Assembly (NCBI RefSeq): GCF_900114995.1
Contig: NZ_FOUX01000001.1
Coordinates: 558,001-622,000, forward strand
Direction of reading: 5' to 3'
Length of the DNA stretch: 64,000 nucleotides
DNA from: Chitinophaga sp. YR627
GTDB taxonomy: Bacteria; Bacteroidota; Bacteroidia; Chitinophagales; Chitinophagaceae
The translations under genes were made by a program, and so were the position numbers. The notes beneath the pieces are model-generated. The model saw only the letters and a list, made by a program, of their open reading frames with translations, was not told the DNA's origin and searched no databases. Positions 47,780 to 56,581 of this stretch are shown here, piece by piece (positions within the stretch are counted from its first letter, which is position 1; each line of letters opens with the position of its first letter).

Positions 47780-49133
47780 GCATTTCTATCAGATACTGCT
47801 GAAGATGATATACGCCGGTCGTTGCTGGCCGGTGTTGCTCTTCGGTTGTTATGGATTCATACTTTTTTATGGTCTCCGGGCCTATCATGACTGGTCTTCA
47901 GTGAGCAGTATACTGGGAGTAGTGGTCTTGCTGACAGTAACCTCTTTTAAGCGTAGCGAAAAAGGAGGGATCCGTTTCTTCCTGCTGGCACTCCTGCCTT
48001 TGTTACTTTATCTGCTGGCACCGGCAAAGACCTTACTCTGGGCTGCTGCAGTATGCGGGTGTCTTTTCCTTGCCGAAACGTTTTATGGACGGATCAATCA
48101 TTTGCCTCTGATGGTGCTGGGGATCATCACGCCTCTATTTAAAAGTGTGACGGATGTGTTCAGTTTTCCGATCCGGCTGGTGCTGACGAAATGTGCAGGC
48201 ACTGTGTTAAGCCGGATGGGAGGTGGTACCCGTGTAGAGGGAAATATGATCGTCATGAACGGCGCGGAGTTTTCTGTAGACCCTGCCTGTATGGGCTTAC
48301 AGATGACGATCACATCGCTGTTGTGCGCGATCATGATCATCGGCTTTTATCAGAAGAAGTATCAGAAGGTATTGTCAGCGCGTATGGTGTTTGGAGCGTT
48401 GCTGCTTGTTATGGTACTGAATATCGGGTCTAATCTGCTGCGTATTATCTTACTGGTGTGGTTTCATATCATGCCGGATACGGTTTTGCATGATGTGGCG
48501 GGTATCCTGTGTTTGCTGGTCTATGTAATCGCACCTGCGCTGTTTTTGCTCCGTTGGGGGGGCAACAGATATGGCTATCCGGAGCAGACGCACCGGCGTC
48601 GTTATGTATTACGTTCTGCGTTGAAAATGTCATTGCTGAATGTTTCACTGGCGGGTGTCATATTGCTGGCGCTCGTATTCAGGTCTTTTATAGCAACGGA
48701 AAATGCGGGTACACAACAAGCGGCGGGCATCCCTGGTTTTGCGGTGGCCACGCTGCCCGGAGATATTATCAGGTTGCAGAATGATCGTCTGCTGGTGTAC
48801 ATCAAACACATTCCCAACGGGTATTATTCAGAGCACCATCCCATGATCTGCTGGAAGGGGAGCGGTTACAATTTTTACCGGGTACAGGAAACACCGGTTG
48901 ACGGTCACCGGATCTATACTGCCCGGTTACAACAGGAAAAGGATGTGCTTTATACGGCCTGGTGGTACGATAATGGGGTAGTGACTACTAACAGTCAGTT
49001 GCAATGGCGCTGGGATGCACTGTTAGGGGCGCATCCTTATTCCCTGGTCAATGTGACGGCTGCTTCGGAGAGGGAATTGCAGCTGGCTGTGAAAGATCTG
49101 CTTGAGAAGCACCGGTTATCTACGTATCTGTAA
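47772..49133 (+). CDS. xrtN: Exosortase N
   Basis: 453 residues. Many membrane helices fill about 15-260, containing the exosortase triad: Cys173 (SVDPACMGLQM), Arg224 (NLLRIILLVW) and His240 (VLHDVAG). A soluble C-terminal part (about 305-450; LQNDRLLVYIKHIPNGYYSE, HHPMICWKGSGYNFYRV) resembles EpsI-like domains fused to some exosortases. It should cleave the PEP-like C-terminal tail of its neighbour and transfer it, perhaps to an envelope acceptor. In the dedicated XrtN pair, enzyme and target are adjacent and overlap by 8 bases, so expression is coupled. Confidence 0.92.
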   Translation: MAKHFYQILLKMIYAGRCWPVLLFGCYGFILFYGLRAYHDWSSVSSILGVVVLLTVTSFKRSEKGGIRFFLLALLPLLLYLLAPAKTLLWAAAVCGCLFLAETFYGRINHLPLMVLGIITPLFKSVTDVFSFPIRLVLTKCAGTVLSRMGGGTRVEGNMIVMNGAEFSVDPACMGLQMTITSLLCAIMIIGFYQKKYQKVLSARMVFGALLLVMVLNIGSNLLRIILLVWFHIMPDTVLHDVAGILCLLVYVIAPALFLLRWGGNRYGYPEQTHRRRYVLRSALKMSLLNVSLAGVILLALVFRSFIATENAGTQQAAGIPGFAVATLPGDIIRLQNDRLLVYIKHIPNGYYSEHHPMICWKGSGYNFYRVQETPVDGHRIYTARLQQEKDVLYTAWWYDNGVVTTNSQLQWRWDALLGAHPYSLVNVTAASERELQLAVKDLLEKHRLSTYL

Positions 49134-49160
49134 AGTTGTTCATAAAGAAGTCTTTGTATA

Positions 49161-49184
49161 GGATGTCTGGTTCTTTAGGCATCC
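49161..49184 (+). terminator. Hairpin after xrtN
   Basis: GGATGTCT (49161-49168) pairs with AGGCATCC (49177-49184) including one G-U; the following run is only modestly T-rich. Confidence 0.5.
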
Positions 49185-49207
49185 TTATCTTCCTAAAATA
49201 ATTTCTG

Positions 49208-49247
49208 TAACCAAATGGTTTCCTATATATTTGTAACCGATCGGTTA
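49208..49247 (+). promoter_or_regulatory. Promoter between two AACC-N4-GGTT palindromes
   Basis: AACC-AAAT-GGTT (49209-49220) and AACC-GATC-GGTT (49235-49246), centres 26 bases apart, enclose TATATTTG (49226-49233), an exact -7 match. The geometry fits a dimeric repressor (TetR- or ArsR-like) binding on both sides of the promoter of the SRPBCC gene at 49290. Confidence 0.7.
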
Positions 49248-49289
49248 AATAATGTTTTATTCCGCTGACATTTCAAATCCATCAGAAAC

Positions 49290-49721
49290 ATGAAAAGCGA
49301 ACCATTTGTTATTGAACGTACATATGATGCGCCTGTTACGCGCGTATGGGAAGCTATAACTACGAAGGAGCAGATGAAGCAGTGGTACTTTGATATTGCT
49401 GATTTCAAAGCCGAGTTGGGCGCAGAATTCCACTTTTACGGGATCGGTCCGGAGGGGGAACGATTCAAACACCTATGTAAGGTGACGGAGGTAGAAGAAA
49501 ACCATAAACTGACCTATAGCTGGCGGTATGAAGGTTTTGAGGGAGCTTCCCTGGTCAGCTTTGAGCTGTTTTCTGAGGGCGATAAAACCAGGGTGAAACT
49601 GACACATGCCGGTCTGGAGACATTCCCGCAGGACAATGCCAGCTTCAAAAAAGAGAATTTTGTGATGGGTTGGACCCAGTTGATCGGAACTTCCCTGCGG
49701 GAGTTTGTAGAGAAGGTATAG
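49290..49721 (+). CDS. SRPBCC/AHSA1-type protein
   Basis: 143 residues. The family pattern is strong: IERTYDAPVTRVWEAITTKE, MKQWYFDIADFKAELGAEFHF, a central KLTYSWRYEG strand, then VKLTHAGLETFP and the C-terminal FVMGWTQLIGTSLREFVEKV. AHSA1-like proteins of this type are often encoded with ArsR regulators; none is adjacent, although the upstream palindromes imply a regulator. It ends 2 bases from the convergent MarR gene. Confidence 0.9.
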   Translation: MKSEPFVIERTYDAPVTRVWEAITTKEQMKQWYFDIADFKAELGAEFHFYGIGPEGERFKHLCKVTEVEENHKLTYSWRYEGFEGASLVSFELFSEGDKTRVKLTHAGLETFPQDNASFKKENFVMGWTQLIGTSLREFVEKV

Positions 49722-49723
49722 TC

Positions 49724-50356
49724 TTATTCAAGTATATCATCCAGTCTGGACAGATTATCCATAAAAATAGGATGATGATAGTCGTCCAGTCGTTGTAAGG
49801 TCACGACCAGCTGATACTGTTCCAGGGGACTGAGGTCTCCCAGTATCAGCCGGGAGATCTTATCCATATTGCCGTACAGGCCAGCCAGCAGTTCCCTGCC
49901 TTTTTCGCTTACCCGTAAAGCCTTGCTGCGTTTATCTTCCTTGTGTATGGTTTCTTCCATATAGCCCAGTTTTACCAGTCTTTTGATAATTTCCATGCCG
50001 GTGGGCTTTTCGTGTCTGTTCTGTTGTATCAACGCTGTCTTGTTCATCGGCTCATATTGGAGCAGGGACACCATATAGCCGAATTCATCCATCGACTGAA
50101 GGGGAGAGCCTTCCAGTGCTTTCTTTATATATAGTTTGGCATAACGGTACATATAAACGATCAGTTTACTGATCAGTCCAGGCGTGTGTGCATCGCCATA
50201 TCCTTCTTTTGTAAGCGGTGTATCGTGAAAAGGGACCGGCGGCAGTTCCTTTGTTTGTAACCAGGCAATGAAGTCATTTGTTTTTGGCTCCGTACCCGTT
50301 GACCGTTCAAATTCTTCTGCGAGAACGATCAGGTCTTTCAGGAATGTATAATCCAA
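49724..50356 (-). CDS. MarR-family winged-helix regulator
   Basis: 210 residues, longer than the usual 150 because of an extra N-terminal region of about 60 residues. The winged helix is at about 105-175: LLQYEPMNKTALIQQNRHEK, PTGMEIIKRLVKLGYMEETI, HKEDKRSKALRVSEKGRELL (the wing Asp-Lys-Arg-Ser motif). It is divergent from the lycopene cyclase gene with 181 bases between, so it may control carotenoid formation; that is inference. Confidence 0.88.
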   Translation of the reverse strand: MDYTFLKDLIVLAEEFERSTGTEPKTNDFIAWLQTKELPPVPFHDTPLTKEGYGDAHTPGLISKLIVYMYRYAKLYIKKALEGSPLQSMDEFGYMVSLLQYEPMNKTALIQQNRHEKPTGMEIIKRLVKLGYMEETIHKEDKRSKALRVSEKGRELLAGLYGNMDKISRLILGDLSPLEQYQLVVTLQRLDDYHHPIFMDNLSRLDDILE

Positions 50357-50537
50357 TGAAAACTATTTTGGCAATAATAATAAGATTATACAGTAAAACT
50401 GGTATAAAAACATTTTATACTTACCGCCTAATGATATATTATTGTACCAATTTAGTGTGTAAACATACTTGTTGCCCCTGCGCACAACATTTTTATTATT
50501 GAAGAACCCCCCATAGCGGAGTTGAAAAACGGTTTGA

Positions 50538-51704
50538 ATGGAACATTTCGACTACATCATTGCCGGCGCCGGATGCGCCGGAAGAAGCCTGGCTGTACAT
50601 CTCATTCATGCCCGCAAACTGGCGGGTAAAAAAGTTCTCCTGGTAGACGATATTGAAGGCAGGGAACATCATCAGCACTGGTGTTTCTGGGAAAAGGATC
50701 CCGGCCTGTTTGACGAGATCGTTTCTCATTACTGGGCTAAACTATCATTTACGGGGAGTGAGGGCCAACAGGTGCTTGACATTGCTCCCTATCATTATAA
50801 AATGATCGCGGCCGACCGTTTTTACGATTATACCCAAAAACTGATCACAGCTGCTCCCAATGTGACGATCAGGAAAGGACTGATCGGGAAAGTTTTTAAC
50901 TCACGGGGTAAATCGGCCGTCATTGTAGACGGACAACGTTTTACGGCGGAATATGTATTTAGAAGTGGTCAGCCGCCTGTGGCGCCCGGAGCCGTTCAGA
51001 GCAACCTGATCCGGTCTTTTAAAAGCTGGCAGGTGGAGACCGTTACACCCTGTTTTGATCCGGATATGGCTACGCTGATGGACTTTAAGGCGGTATCCAT
51101 GGACGATAGTGGTTTCTTTTATACCCTGCCTTATTCCTCTACGAGAGCAGTTGTAACGTATACACTTATTGCACCGGAAATACCCGATCAGGGTATGTAT
51201 GATATGGTATTACAGCGCTATATGAGGCAACAGCTGCAATGTAGTCTTTACAACATCAGTTACACAGAGACAGGCCATATTCCCCTGTATGAATATGCGC
51301 GTAACAGTATTGATGACAGGATCATCTATCTGGGGACAGGCGCCTACGACATTAAAGCCTCCGGTGGTCATGCGTTCCGCTTTATACAAAGGCATGCACA
51401 ACATATCGCCCAGCGTTTGCTGGATGGGGAACATCCTGCTACCGGTGGCATACGTTTCGATCGTTTTGGTTTCTATGATAGTATCTTTCTTCGTTTACTC
51501 GCGTTACCTGCTGTATCATTAAAAGGGCTTTTTTCACGCTTATTCCAGCGAAATTCACCTGCTACTATTTTGAAATTCCTGGATCATGAAACCTCGTGTT
51601 GGGAAGAATTACGTATCTTCACTACTCTACACAAACGGGCTTTTGCAACAGAAATATTCAGGAAATTGAAAGGACAAATTTCTTCCACAGCGAAAAGTTT
51701 TTAG
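50538..51704 (+). CDS. crtY: Lycopene cyclase-family protein
   Basis: 388 residues. The N-terminal dinucleotide motif is DYIIAGAGCAGRSLAVHL. Other family motifs are HHQHWCFWEKDPG, FYTLPYSSTRAVVTYTLI, GHIPLYEYAR, LGTGAYDIKASGGHAFRFI and a C-terminal RFDRFGFYDSIFLRLLA. It should cyclise the ends of lycopene to beta-carotene in the membrane. No other carotenoid gene is nearby. It ends with TAG directly in frame with the following kinase ORF. Confidence 0.88.
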   Translation: MEHFDYIIAGAGCAGRSLAVHLIHARKLAGKKVLLVDDIEGREHHQHWCFWEKDPGLFDEIVSHYWAKLSFTGSEGQQVLDIAPYHYKMIAADRFYDYTQKLITAAPNVTIRKGLIGKVFNSRGKSAVIVDGQRFTAEYVFRSGQPPVAPGAVQSNLIRSFKSWQVETVTPCFDPDMATLMDFKAVSMDDSGFFYTLPYSSTRAVVTYTLIAPEIPDQGMYDMVLQRYMRQQLQCSLYNISYTETGHIPLYEYARNSIDDRIIYLGTGAYDIKASGGHAFRFIQRHAQHIAQRLLDGEHPATGGIRFDRFGFYDSIFLRLLALPAVSLKGLFSRLFQRNSPATILKFLDHETSCWEELRIFTTLHKRAFATEIFRKLKGQISSTAKSF

Positions 51705-51707
51705 TGT

Positions 51708-54700
51708 TTGAATGCAATACTACAGCAGGAACTAAATAGATTGACTGAATTAGCCGCTCTGGTTTGCAATGTACAGGTAGCAACGATCTCTATCAGTGAT
51801 GATCAACAGCCATCCGTTGTCATTGCATATGGCATTGCTATAACTGTACCTGAACCTCCATTCCATCGTACATACGATCTAAAGGACAATGCCGGGCGCT
51901 TACTGGGTCAACTTACCCTTAGCGATACGCATGCTCAACAGGTCGACAGTCGACAGGAAAGGGCCATACAGCTGCTTATCCTGGAGATCGTGTCTCATAT
52001 TACAGATCATTATCATTATGAAGAATTACTGGATAGTGAGCGCAATTTCAGGGCTTTCTTTGAGAATTCTCATGGTTTGATGTGTACACATGATCTGGAA
52101 GGCAGGTTGCTGACCGTAAATAATGCCTGTGCGGCGATATTGGGTTATACCTGCGAAGAAATGAAGGATATGACCCTGGCCGATATCGTTCCAGCCCAGT
52201 ATGAAAATGAGCTCTATGCTTATCTGAAAAAAATCGGTACAGAAGGAAAGGCGCATGGTCTCATGATCACCATTCATAAAGATGGGACCATGGGGTCCGT
52301 GTTATTCAACAATGTGCTGTTCAGGAATCTCAAAGGAGAATCTTATGTGATCGGCAACGCCATCGATGTAACGGAAAGGCAGGTATTGGAGAGAGACCTC
52401 AAGCGTACCCGTGAGATACTGGAACGTACCAGTCAGATGTCTCGTATCGGGGGATGGGAAGCGGACCTGGTGAACATGGAGTTGTTCTGGTCTGACGTAA
52501 CAAAGGCGATTCACGAAGTACCCGGTAATTTTCAGCCTACCATGGCAACTGCCATCGGTTTCTATAAAGAAGGGGATCACCGGGAGGCCATTACGGAAGC
52601 CCTCCGCTTAAGTGTGGAAACAGGAGAACCCTGGGACCTTCAGTTGCAGATCATTACTGCGAAAGGACAGGAGAAATGGGTGAGGGCTATCGGTAATGCT
52701 GAATTTGAAAACGGGAAATGTAAACGCCTGTATGGCACTTTCCAGGATATATCTGTTACCAAGGAGGCGGAGCATCAGCTGATACTACAGAAGTCCAATC
52801 TTGCCGCCGCCAAGCAACAGGCGGAACAGGCGAATATGGCTAAATCAGAATTCCTGGCTAATATGAGTCATGAGATCCGGACTCCTTTAAATGGGGTGAT
52901 CGGCTTTACTGAACTGGTGCTGAAGACCGACCTGAATGAAACACAGCACCAGTATCTGTCTATTGTTAACCAGTCCGCCAATGCCCTGCTAAGCATTATC
53001 AATGATATCCTCGACTTCTCCAAAATAGAATCCGGTAAACTGGAACTGGATATTGACAAATATGACCTGTATGAGTTCAGCAGTCAGGTAAGTGATATTG
53101 TCAGTTATCAGGCACAGCATAAAGGGCTGGAGATGTTACTGAACGTATCCACGCAATTACCTCGCTTTGCCTGGTTTGATGAGGTGCGGTTGAAACAGAT
53201 CCTTATCAATCTTCTGGGAAATGCGGTTAAATTCACCAGTAACGGAGAGATCGAATTAAAGGTACATCCCCTGGAATTCCTGGAAGATGATAAAGCAAAG
53301 ATCCGCTTTGAGGTAAGGGATACCGGTATTGGTATCAAACCGGAAAAGCAGTTTAAAATATTTGAAGCCTTCCGCCAGGAAGATGCTTCCACCACTAAGA
53401 AATATGGAGGTACCGGGTTGGGTCTGACCATCTCCAATAAATTGCTCGCATTGATGGGAAGCGAACTGCATATTGATAGTGGCGTAGGGGATGGCAGTAC
53501 CTTTTATTTCGATATTGTATTAACCACTGTAGAAGCACCTGCTGAAGACCAGAATAACCTGGAACGTATTAAAGATGTCCTGATCGTAGATGATAATGAC
53601 AACAACCGTCATATCCTGAAGGAAATGCTGCAAATGAAAGGGATCTCCTGTACGGAGGCCCGTAGCGGATTTGATGCACTGGAATTATTGTCCACCAATG
53701 ATGGTTATGACATCATCCTGATGGATTATCATATGCCCTATATGGACGGACTGGAAACTGTCCGAAAGATGCGGCATCATTTCGGCGCCAAACCCCGTGA
53801 ACAGGGAATCGTGTTGTTGCACAGCTCTTCTGATGATGAACGGATCATTACGGCCTGTGAGCAGTTAGGGATAGGACAGCGCATGGTGAAGCCGATTAAA
53901 ATTCATGAGTTATACAACAGGCTCTCTTTACTGATCAATAAGGAAAAGCGTAAACGCCATCAGCAGGAACAGCAGGCGGAACAATGGATCGGAGGTCGCC
54001 TGAATATCCTGATCGTAGAGGACAATCCTATTAATATGTTGCTGGCGACGACGGTTGTTAAACGTATCGCGCATGATGCCCGTATTTACGAGGCACAGGA
54101 TGGTATAGAAGCCATCCGGATCTGTCGCGCACAATTACCTGATCTGATCCTGATGGATATACAGATGCCTATCATGAACGGTTATGAAGCAACCGGACGT
54201 ATAAGGGAGATCAAAGGCGGACAGCGTATACCGATTATCGCACTGACTGCCGGTAATCTGAAAGGAGAAAGGGAAAAGTGTATGGAGGCAGGTATGAATG
54301 ACTTTATATCCAAGCCGCTTATACAGGAGAAACTGATGGAACTTTTCCGGAAGTGGTTGACCATCCCTGTGGAAGAAGAGCCTGTGCATCTCACGACTGT
54401 CAGAGAGGTCAAGGAAGAGCATTTCAATATTGCTACTTTGGAAACTTACCTGATGGGAGAGGATAGGGCTGTATTAAAACAGTTACTGAAACTAACGATC
54501 GATGAACTGAAGTCGGCGGTATCGGAGTTGCAGATAGCAGCAGCGGCGGTTGATATCCGTAAGATCAACCGTATCGGGCATAAGATACGCGGTACTTCAC
54601 AGATCATCGGGTTGAGTAAATTAGCACGTATAGCTGATCAACTGGATACGCTGACGGTAAAACATGAACCGGAATTCAGTCAGCTGATTGAGGCGATGCA

Positions 54701-54758
54701 GGGAGAGTCTTTGCTGACGATTCAGTTGATGGAGGAGCAGATTGCGACCTATGGGTGA
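51708..54758 (+). CDS. Hybrid sensor histidine kinase with two receiver domains and HPt
   Basis: 1016 residues, no membrane segment. In order: a degenerate GAF-like region at 1-105; PAS at about 110-230 ([20 protein letters not shown]); a second PAS/PAC at about 240-355 ([15 protein letters not shown]); HisKA with His388 ([12 protein letters not shown]); HATPase (DNGIGIK-like [23 protein letters not shown]); receiver 1 with Asp673 ([13 protein letters not shown]); receiver 2 with Asp817 ([13 protein letters not shown]); and HPt with His958 ([11 protein letters not shown]). The only start near the conserved N-terminus is TTG at 51708, 3 bases after the cyclase stop and in the same frame. Its output partner is unknown. 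Confidence 0.93.
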   Translation: MNAILQQELNRLTELAALVCNVQVATISISDDQQPSVVIAYGIAITVPEPPFHRTYDLKDNAGRLLGQLTLSDTHAQQVDSRQERAIQLLILEIVSHITDHYHYEELLDSERNFRAFFENSHGLMCTHDLEGRLLTVNNACAAILGYTCEEMKDMTLADIVPAQYENELYAYLKKIGTEGKAHGLMITIHKDGTMGSVLFNNVLFRNLKGESYVIGNAIDVTERQVLERDLKRTREILERTSQMSRIGGWEADLVNMELFWSDVTKAIHEVPGNFQPTMATAIGFYKEGDHREAITEALRLSVETGEPWDLQLQIITAKGQEKWVRAIGNAEFENGKCKRLYGTFQDISVTKEAEHQLILQKSNLAAAKQQAEQANMAKSEFLANMSHEIRTPLNGVIGFTELVLKTDLNETQHQYLSIVNQSANALLSIINDILDFSKIESGKLELDIDKYDLYEFSSQVSDIVSYQAQHKGLEMLLNVSTQLPRFAWFDEVRLKQILINLLGNAVKFTSNGEIELKVHPLEFLEDDKAKIRFEVRDTGIGIKPEKQFKIFEAFRQEDASTTKKYGGTGLGLTISNKLLALMGSELHIDSGVGDGSTFYFDIVLTTVEAPAEDQNNLERIKDVLIVDDNDNNRHILKEMLQMKGISCTEARSGFDALELLSTNDGYDIILMDYHMPYMDGLETVRKMRHHFGAKPREQGIVLLHSSSDDERIITACEQLGIGQRMVKPIKIHELYNRLSLLINKEKRKRHQQEQQAEQWIGGRLNILIVEDNPINMLLATTVVKRIAHDARIYEAQDGIEAIRICRAQLPDLILMDIQMPIMNGYEATGRIREIKGGQRIPIIALTAGNLKGEREKCMEAGMNDFISKPLIQEKLMELFRKWLTIPVEEEPVHLTTVREVKEEHFNIATLETYLMGEDRAVLKQLLKLTIDELKSAVSELQIAAAAVDIRKINRIGHKIRGTSQIIGLSKLARIADQLDTLTVKHEPEFSQLIEAMQGESLLTIQLMEEQIATYG

Positions 54759-54764
54759 GTTAGA

Positions 54765-54945
54765 AATTAGGAATTGGAGAGACGAGGCGGTATTGGTTTG
54801 AATTGGCTGTTATTAGGAAAAGAATTACGAATTACGAATTACGAATTACGAATTAATTTGTGTTATTAATAGAAAAAGCGTCCATCGTTGAGAGGACGCT
54901 TTTTGCGTATAATTCCTAATTGATAATTCCTAATTCCTAATTGAC
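54765..54945. repeat. AATTAGGAATT-type intergenic repeat, locus 3
   Basis: Contains AATTAGGAATTGGAG near 54768, shared with locus 1. Five tandem GAATTAC units lie at 54822-54856, and inverse units (AATTCCTAATT and GATAATTCC) are at 54910-54942. The last have the same layout as the right half of locus 2 with G for A. The embedded terminator is listed separately. Confidence 0.6.
54873..54904. terminator. Bidirectional terminator
   Basis: AAAAAGCGTCC (54873-54883) and GGACGCTTTTT (54894-54904), 11-bp perfect stem, 10-base loop, T5 on both strands. It serves the hybrid kinase and the convergent lipoprotein gene. Confidence 0.88.
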
Positions 54946-55794
54946 TTAGTCTGCGTTGTTCACGAAGTAGTTAAACTTCTTAATGTACGCCTGTTTCAGT
55001 TTTTCATCTGTCTCTGTAAAGAAGTACCCATGATAACCACGGTCAAGTGCTGTATATTTGACTCCTTCCAGTTGCAGTTTTCTTGAATCAACGACGCCGA
55101 TCAGCTTGTCTTTATGGAATACCAGCACGGTACGGAAACCCGGAGACGGATCATCTGCTGCGCTTTCGTAATTGTAGTATTCAATATACGGTTTATTGTT
55201 ATCCATAGCTTCCAGCTGGAATTGCTGAATGAAAGATTCCATACCGGCCTTTGTTTTCTCCGGTTGTTCTTTCATATAGCTGGCCAGTGCGTTTTCGATA
55301 ATAGTGGCCTGTTGAAGCTTATTTTGCTGTACAGCGGCATGGAATACACCAGTGTTCACTCCTTTATCATTTTTAAAGGTCATTTCAATCACAACGTCCT
55401 GCAGTACTTTACCGACAGTTTTACCATTTGCAATGATCGGAGCTCCTTTCTTCAGGACCTGGCCTTCCTGCTGTGCATTGGACAGTTCGGTGGTGACCAG
55501 CGTGTTTGACCATCCTTTGGTGGGAATACCCGCTTCCAGTTCTACGTTATCATTTACCTGAGCCATTGGTTTGCCATTGACCTCATCCAGCAGGGTAACA
55601 GTACCGGCTGCCCTTTCCCTGATGATCTTTTCCGCAACCGGCTTCTTTCCTTCTGACGCAGTCGCAGGCTTTGGGTTTGTTTTGGCCGGTTTTTCTGCTT
55701 CCTGTACGGTGCTATCTGCCTGCTGCTCATGTTGTTTGTTGTCGACACAGGCAGTCAGCAGCAATGCTAATAAGAGGTATGAATGATTTTTCAT
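54946..55794 (-). CDS. Lipoprotein of unknown function
   Basis: 282 residues with a lipoprotein signal ending LTAC (Cys16). A low-complexity Glu/Lys/Ala linker (about 20-70) leads to a globular domain of about 210 residues with mixed strands (VTLLDEVNGKPMAQVNDNVE, GKTVGKVLQDVVIEMTFKND, YIEYYNYESAADDPSPGFRT). I do not recognise the domain. Being lipidated with an extended linker, it should reach from a membrane into the periplasm or cell surface. It is monocistronic, convergent with the kinase, and divergent from the copper regulator. Confidence 0.8.
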   Translation of the reverse strand: MKNHSYLLLALLLTACVDNKQHEQQADSTVQEAEKPAKTNPKPATASEGKKPVAEKIIRERAAGTVTLLDEVNGKPMAQVNDNVELEAGIPTKGWSNTLVTTELSNAQQEGQVLKKGAPIIANGKTVGKVLQDVVIEMTFKNDKGVNTGVFHAAVQQNKLQQATIIENALASYMKEQPEKTKAGMESFIQQFQLEAMDNNKPYIEYYNYESAADDPSPGFRTVLVFHKDKLIGVVDSRKLQLEGVKYTALDRGYHGYFFTETDEKLKQAYIKKFNYFVNNAD

Positions 55795-55881
55795 GATCGC
55801 TAAAATTAATGAATATAAACTTGTTTCAAAGTCTCCCGTCCCATAAATAGTGGGAAATATTGCATTTCTGCTTTCGCTGGG

Positions 55882-55909
55882 TTGAGATAGTATTTTTCAG
55901 CTACCTTTG
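55882..55909 (+). promoter_or_regulatory. Promoter of the AraC/metal-sensor gene
   Basis: TTG at 55882 and TACCTTTG at 55902-55909 (exact -7 match). A TTG codon in frame at 55907 lies inside the -7 element, so it is not the start. Confidence 0.65.
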
Positions 55910-55927
55910 TCCATTCAAATGGGATTC

Positions 55928-56491
55928 ATGCATCTGTTTATAAAAAATATGGTTTGTAATCGCTGTATTCTGGTAGTACAGCAGGAATTAGATAAACTGG
56001 AGATACCTTATTCACGCATTCAGCTGGGAGATGTGGAGATGGAGCAGGCGCCTTCCGAAGCTAAGCTGGATGCGCTTGGCCAGCAATTGCATGCCCTTGG
56101 TTTTGAGGTACTGGATGATAAGAAAGACGCTTTAATCGAGAAGATAAAGACAACTATTATACGCCTGATCCATGGGAATGATAATGAGATGCTGAATACG
56201 AAGTTGTCAGTGGTGTTACAGGAAGCGCTGGACGTTGATTATCATTATCTTTCAACATTGTTTTCTTCAACAGAAGGACTGACGATCGAAAAATATGTCA
56301 TTTTACAACGTATAGAGCGTGTGAAAGAACTGTTGCATTATGATGAGATGAACCTCAGTGAAATCGCCGACAGTATGGGGTATAGCAGTGTGCAGCATTT
56401 GTCTCAGCAGTTTAAAAAGGTGACTGGTCTGACGCCAACCGGCTACCGTCAGTTAAAACATAATGACAGAAAGCCCCTTGATAAAGTGTGA
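55928..56491 (+). CDS. AraC-family regulator with HMA-like metal-binding N-terminus
   Basis: About 187 residues from ATG 55928 (55919 is an alternative). The N-terminal 70 residues resemble a heavy-metal-associated domain (FIKNMVCNRCILVVQQELDK) with a CxxC pair (CNRC). The C-terminal half is an AraC helix-turn-helix: LTIEKYVILQRIERVKELLH, LSEIADSMGYSSVQHLSQQF, KKVTGLTPTGYRQL. A metal-sensing regulator for the copper ATPase gene 90 bases downstream is the natural reading; similar fusions are common near copper genes in Bacteroidota. Confidence 0.85.
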   Translation: MHLFIKNMVCNRCILVVQQELDKLEIPYSRIQLGDVEMEQAPSEAKLDALGQQLHALGFEVLDDKKDALIEKIKTTIIRLIHGNDNEMLNTKLSVVLQEALDVDYHYLSTLFSSTEGLTIEKYVILQRIERVKELLHYDEMNLSEIADSMGYSSVQHLSQQFKKVTGLTPTGYRQLKHNDRKPLDKV

Positions 56492-56558
56492 GGGGCACTC
56501 GTCATAATTATATACATATTCCCCATCATTCTATAACAATCTTTCTCTTACCCGGTAG

Positions 56559-56566
56559 TAGCTTTG
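56559..56566 (+). promoter_or_regulatory. -7 element TAGCTTTG for copA
   Basis: Exact TAnnTTTG match 16 bases before the copA ATG, so the ATPase has its own promoter. No clear -33 TTTG lies upstream. Confidence 0.55.
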
Positions 56567-56581
56567 TGAAAAGTTTGGACA

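Noticed and set aside
54822..54856. Tandem GAATTAC repeats as a possible CRISPR or phase-variable tract
   Set aside because: The 7-base units have no spacers and lie between two convergent gene ends, where slippage would not change a protein or promoter.
55907..55927. TTG start for the AraC/metal-sensor gene
   Set aside because: It lies inside the TACCTTTG promoter element, so it cannot be in the transcript from that promoter.
56473..56496. GCCCCT/AGGGGC stem at the end of the AraC gene as a terminator
   Set aside because: No T-tract follows and the stem overlaps the stop codon region; copA also has its own promoter, so this is left unassigned.
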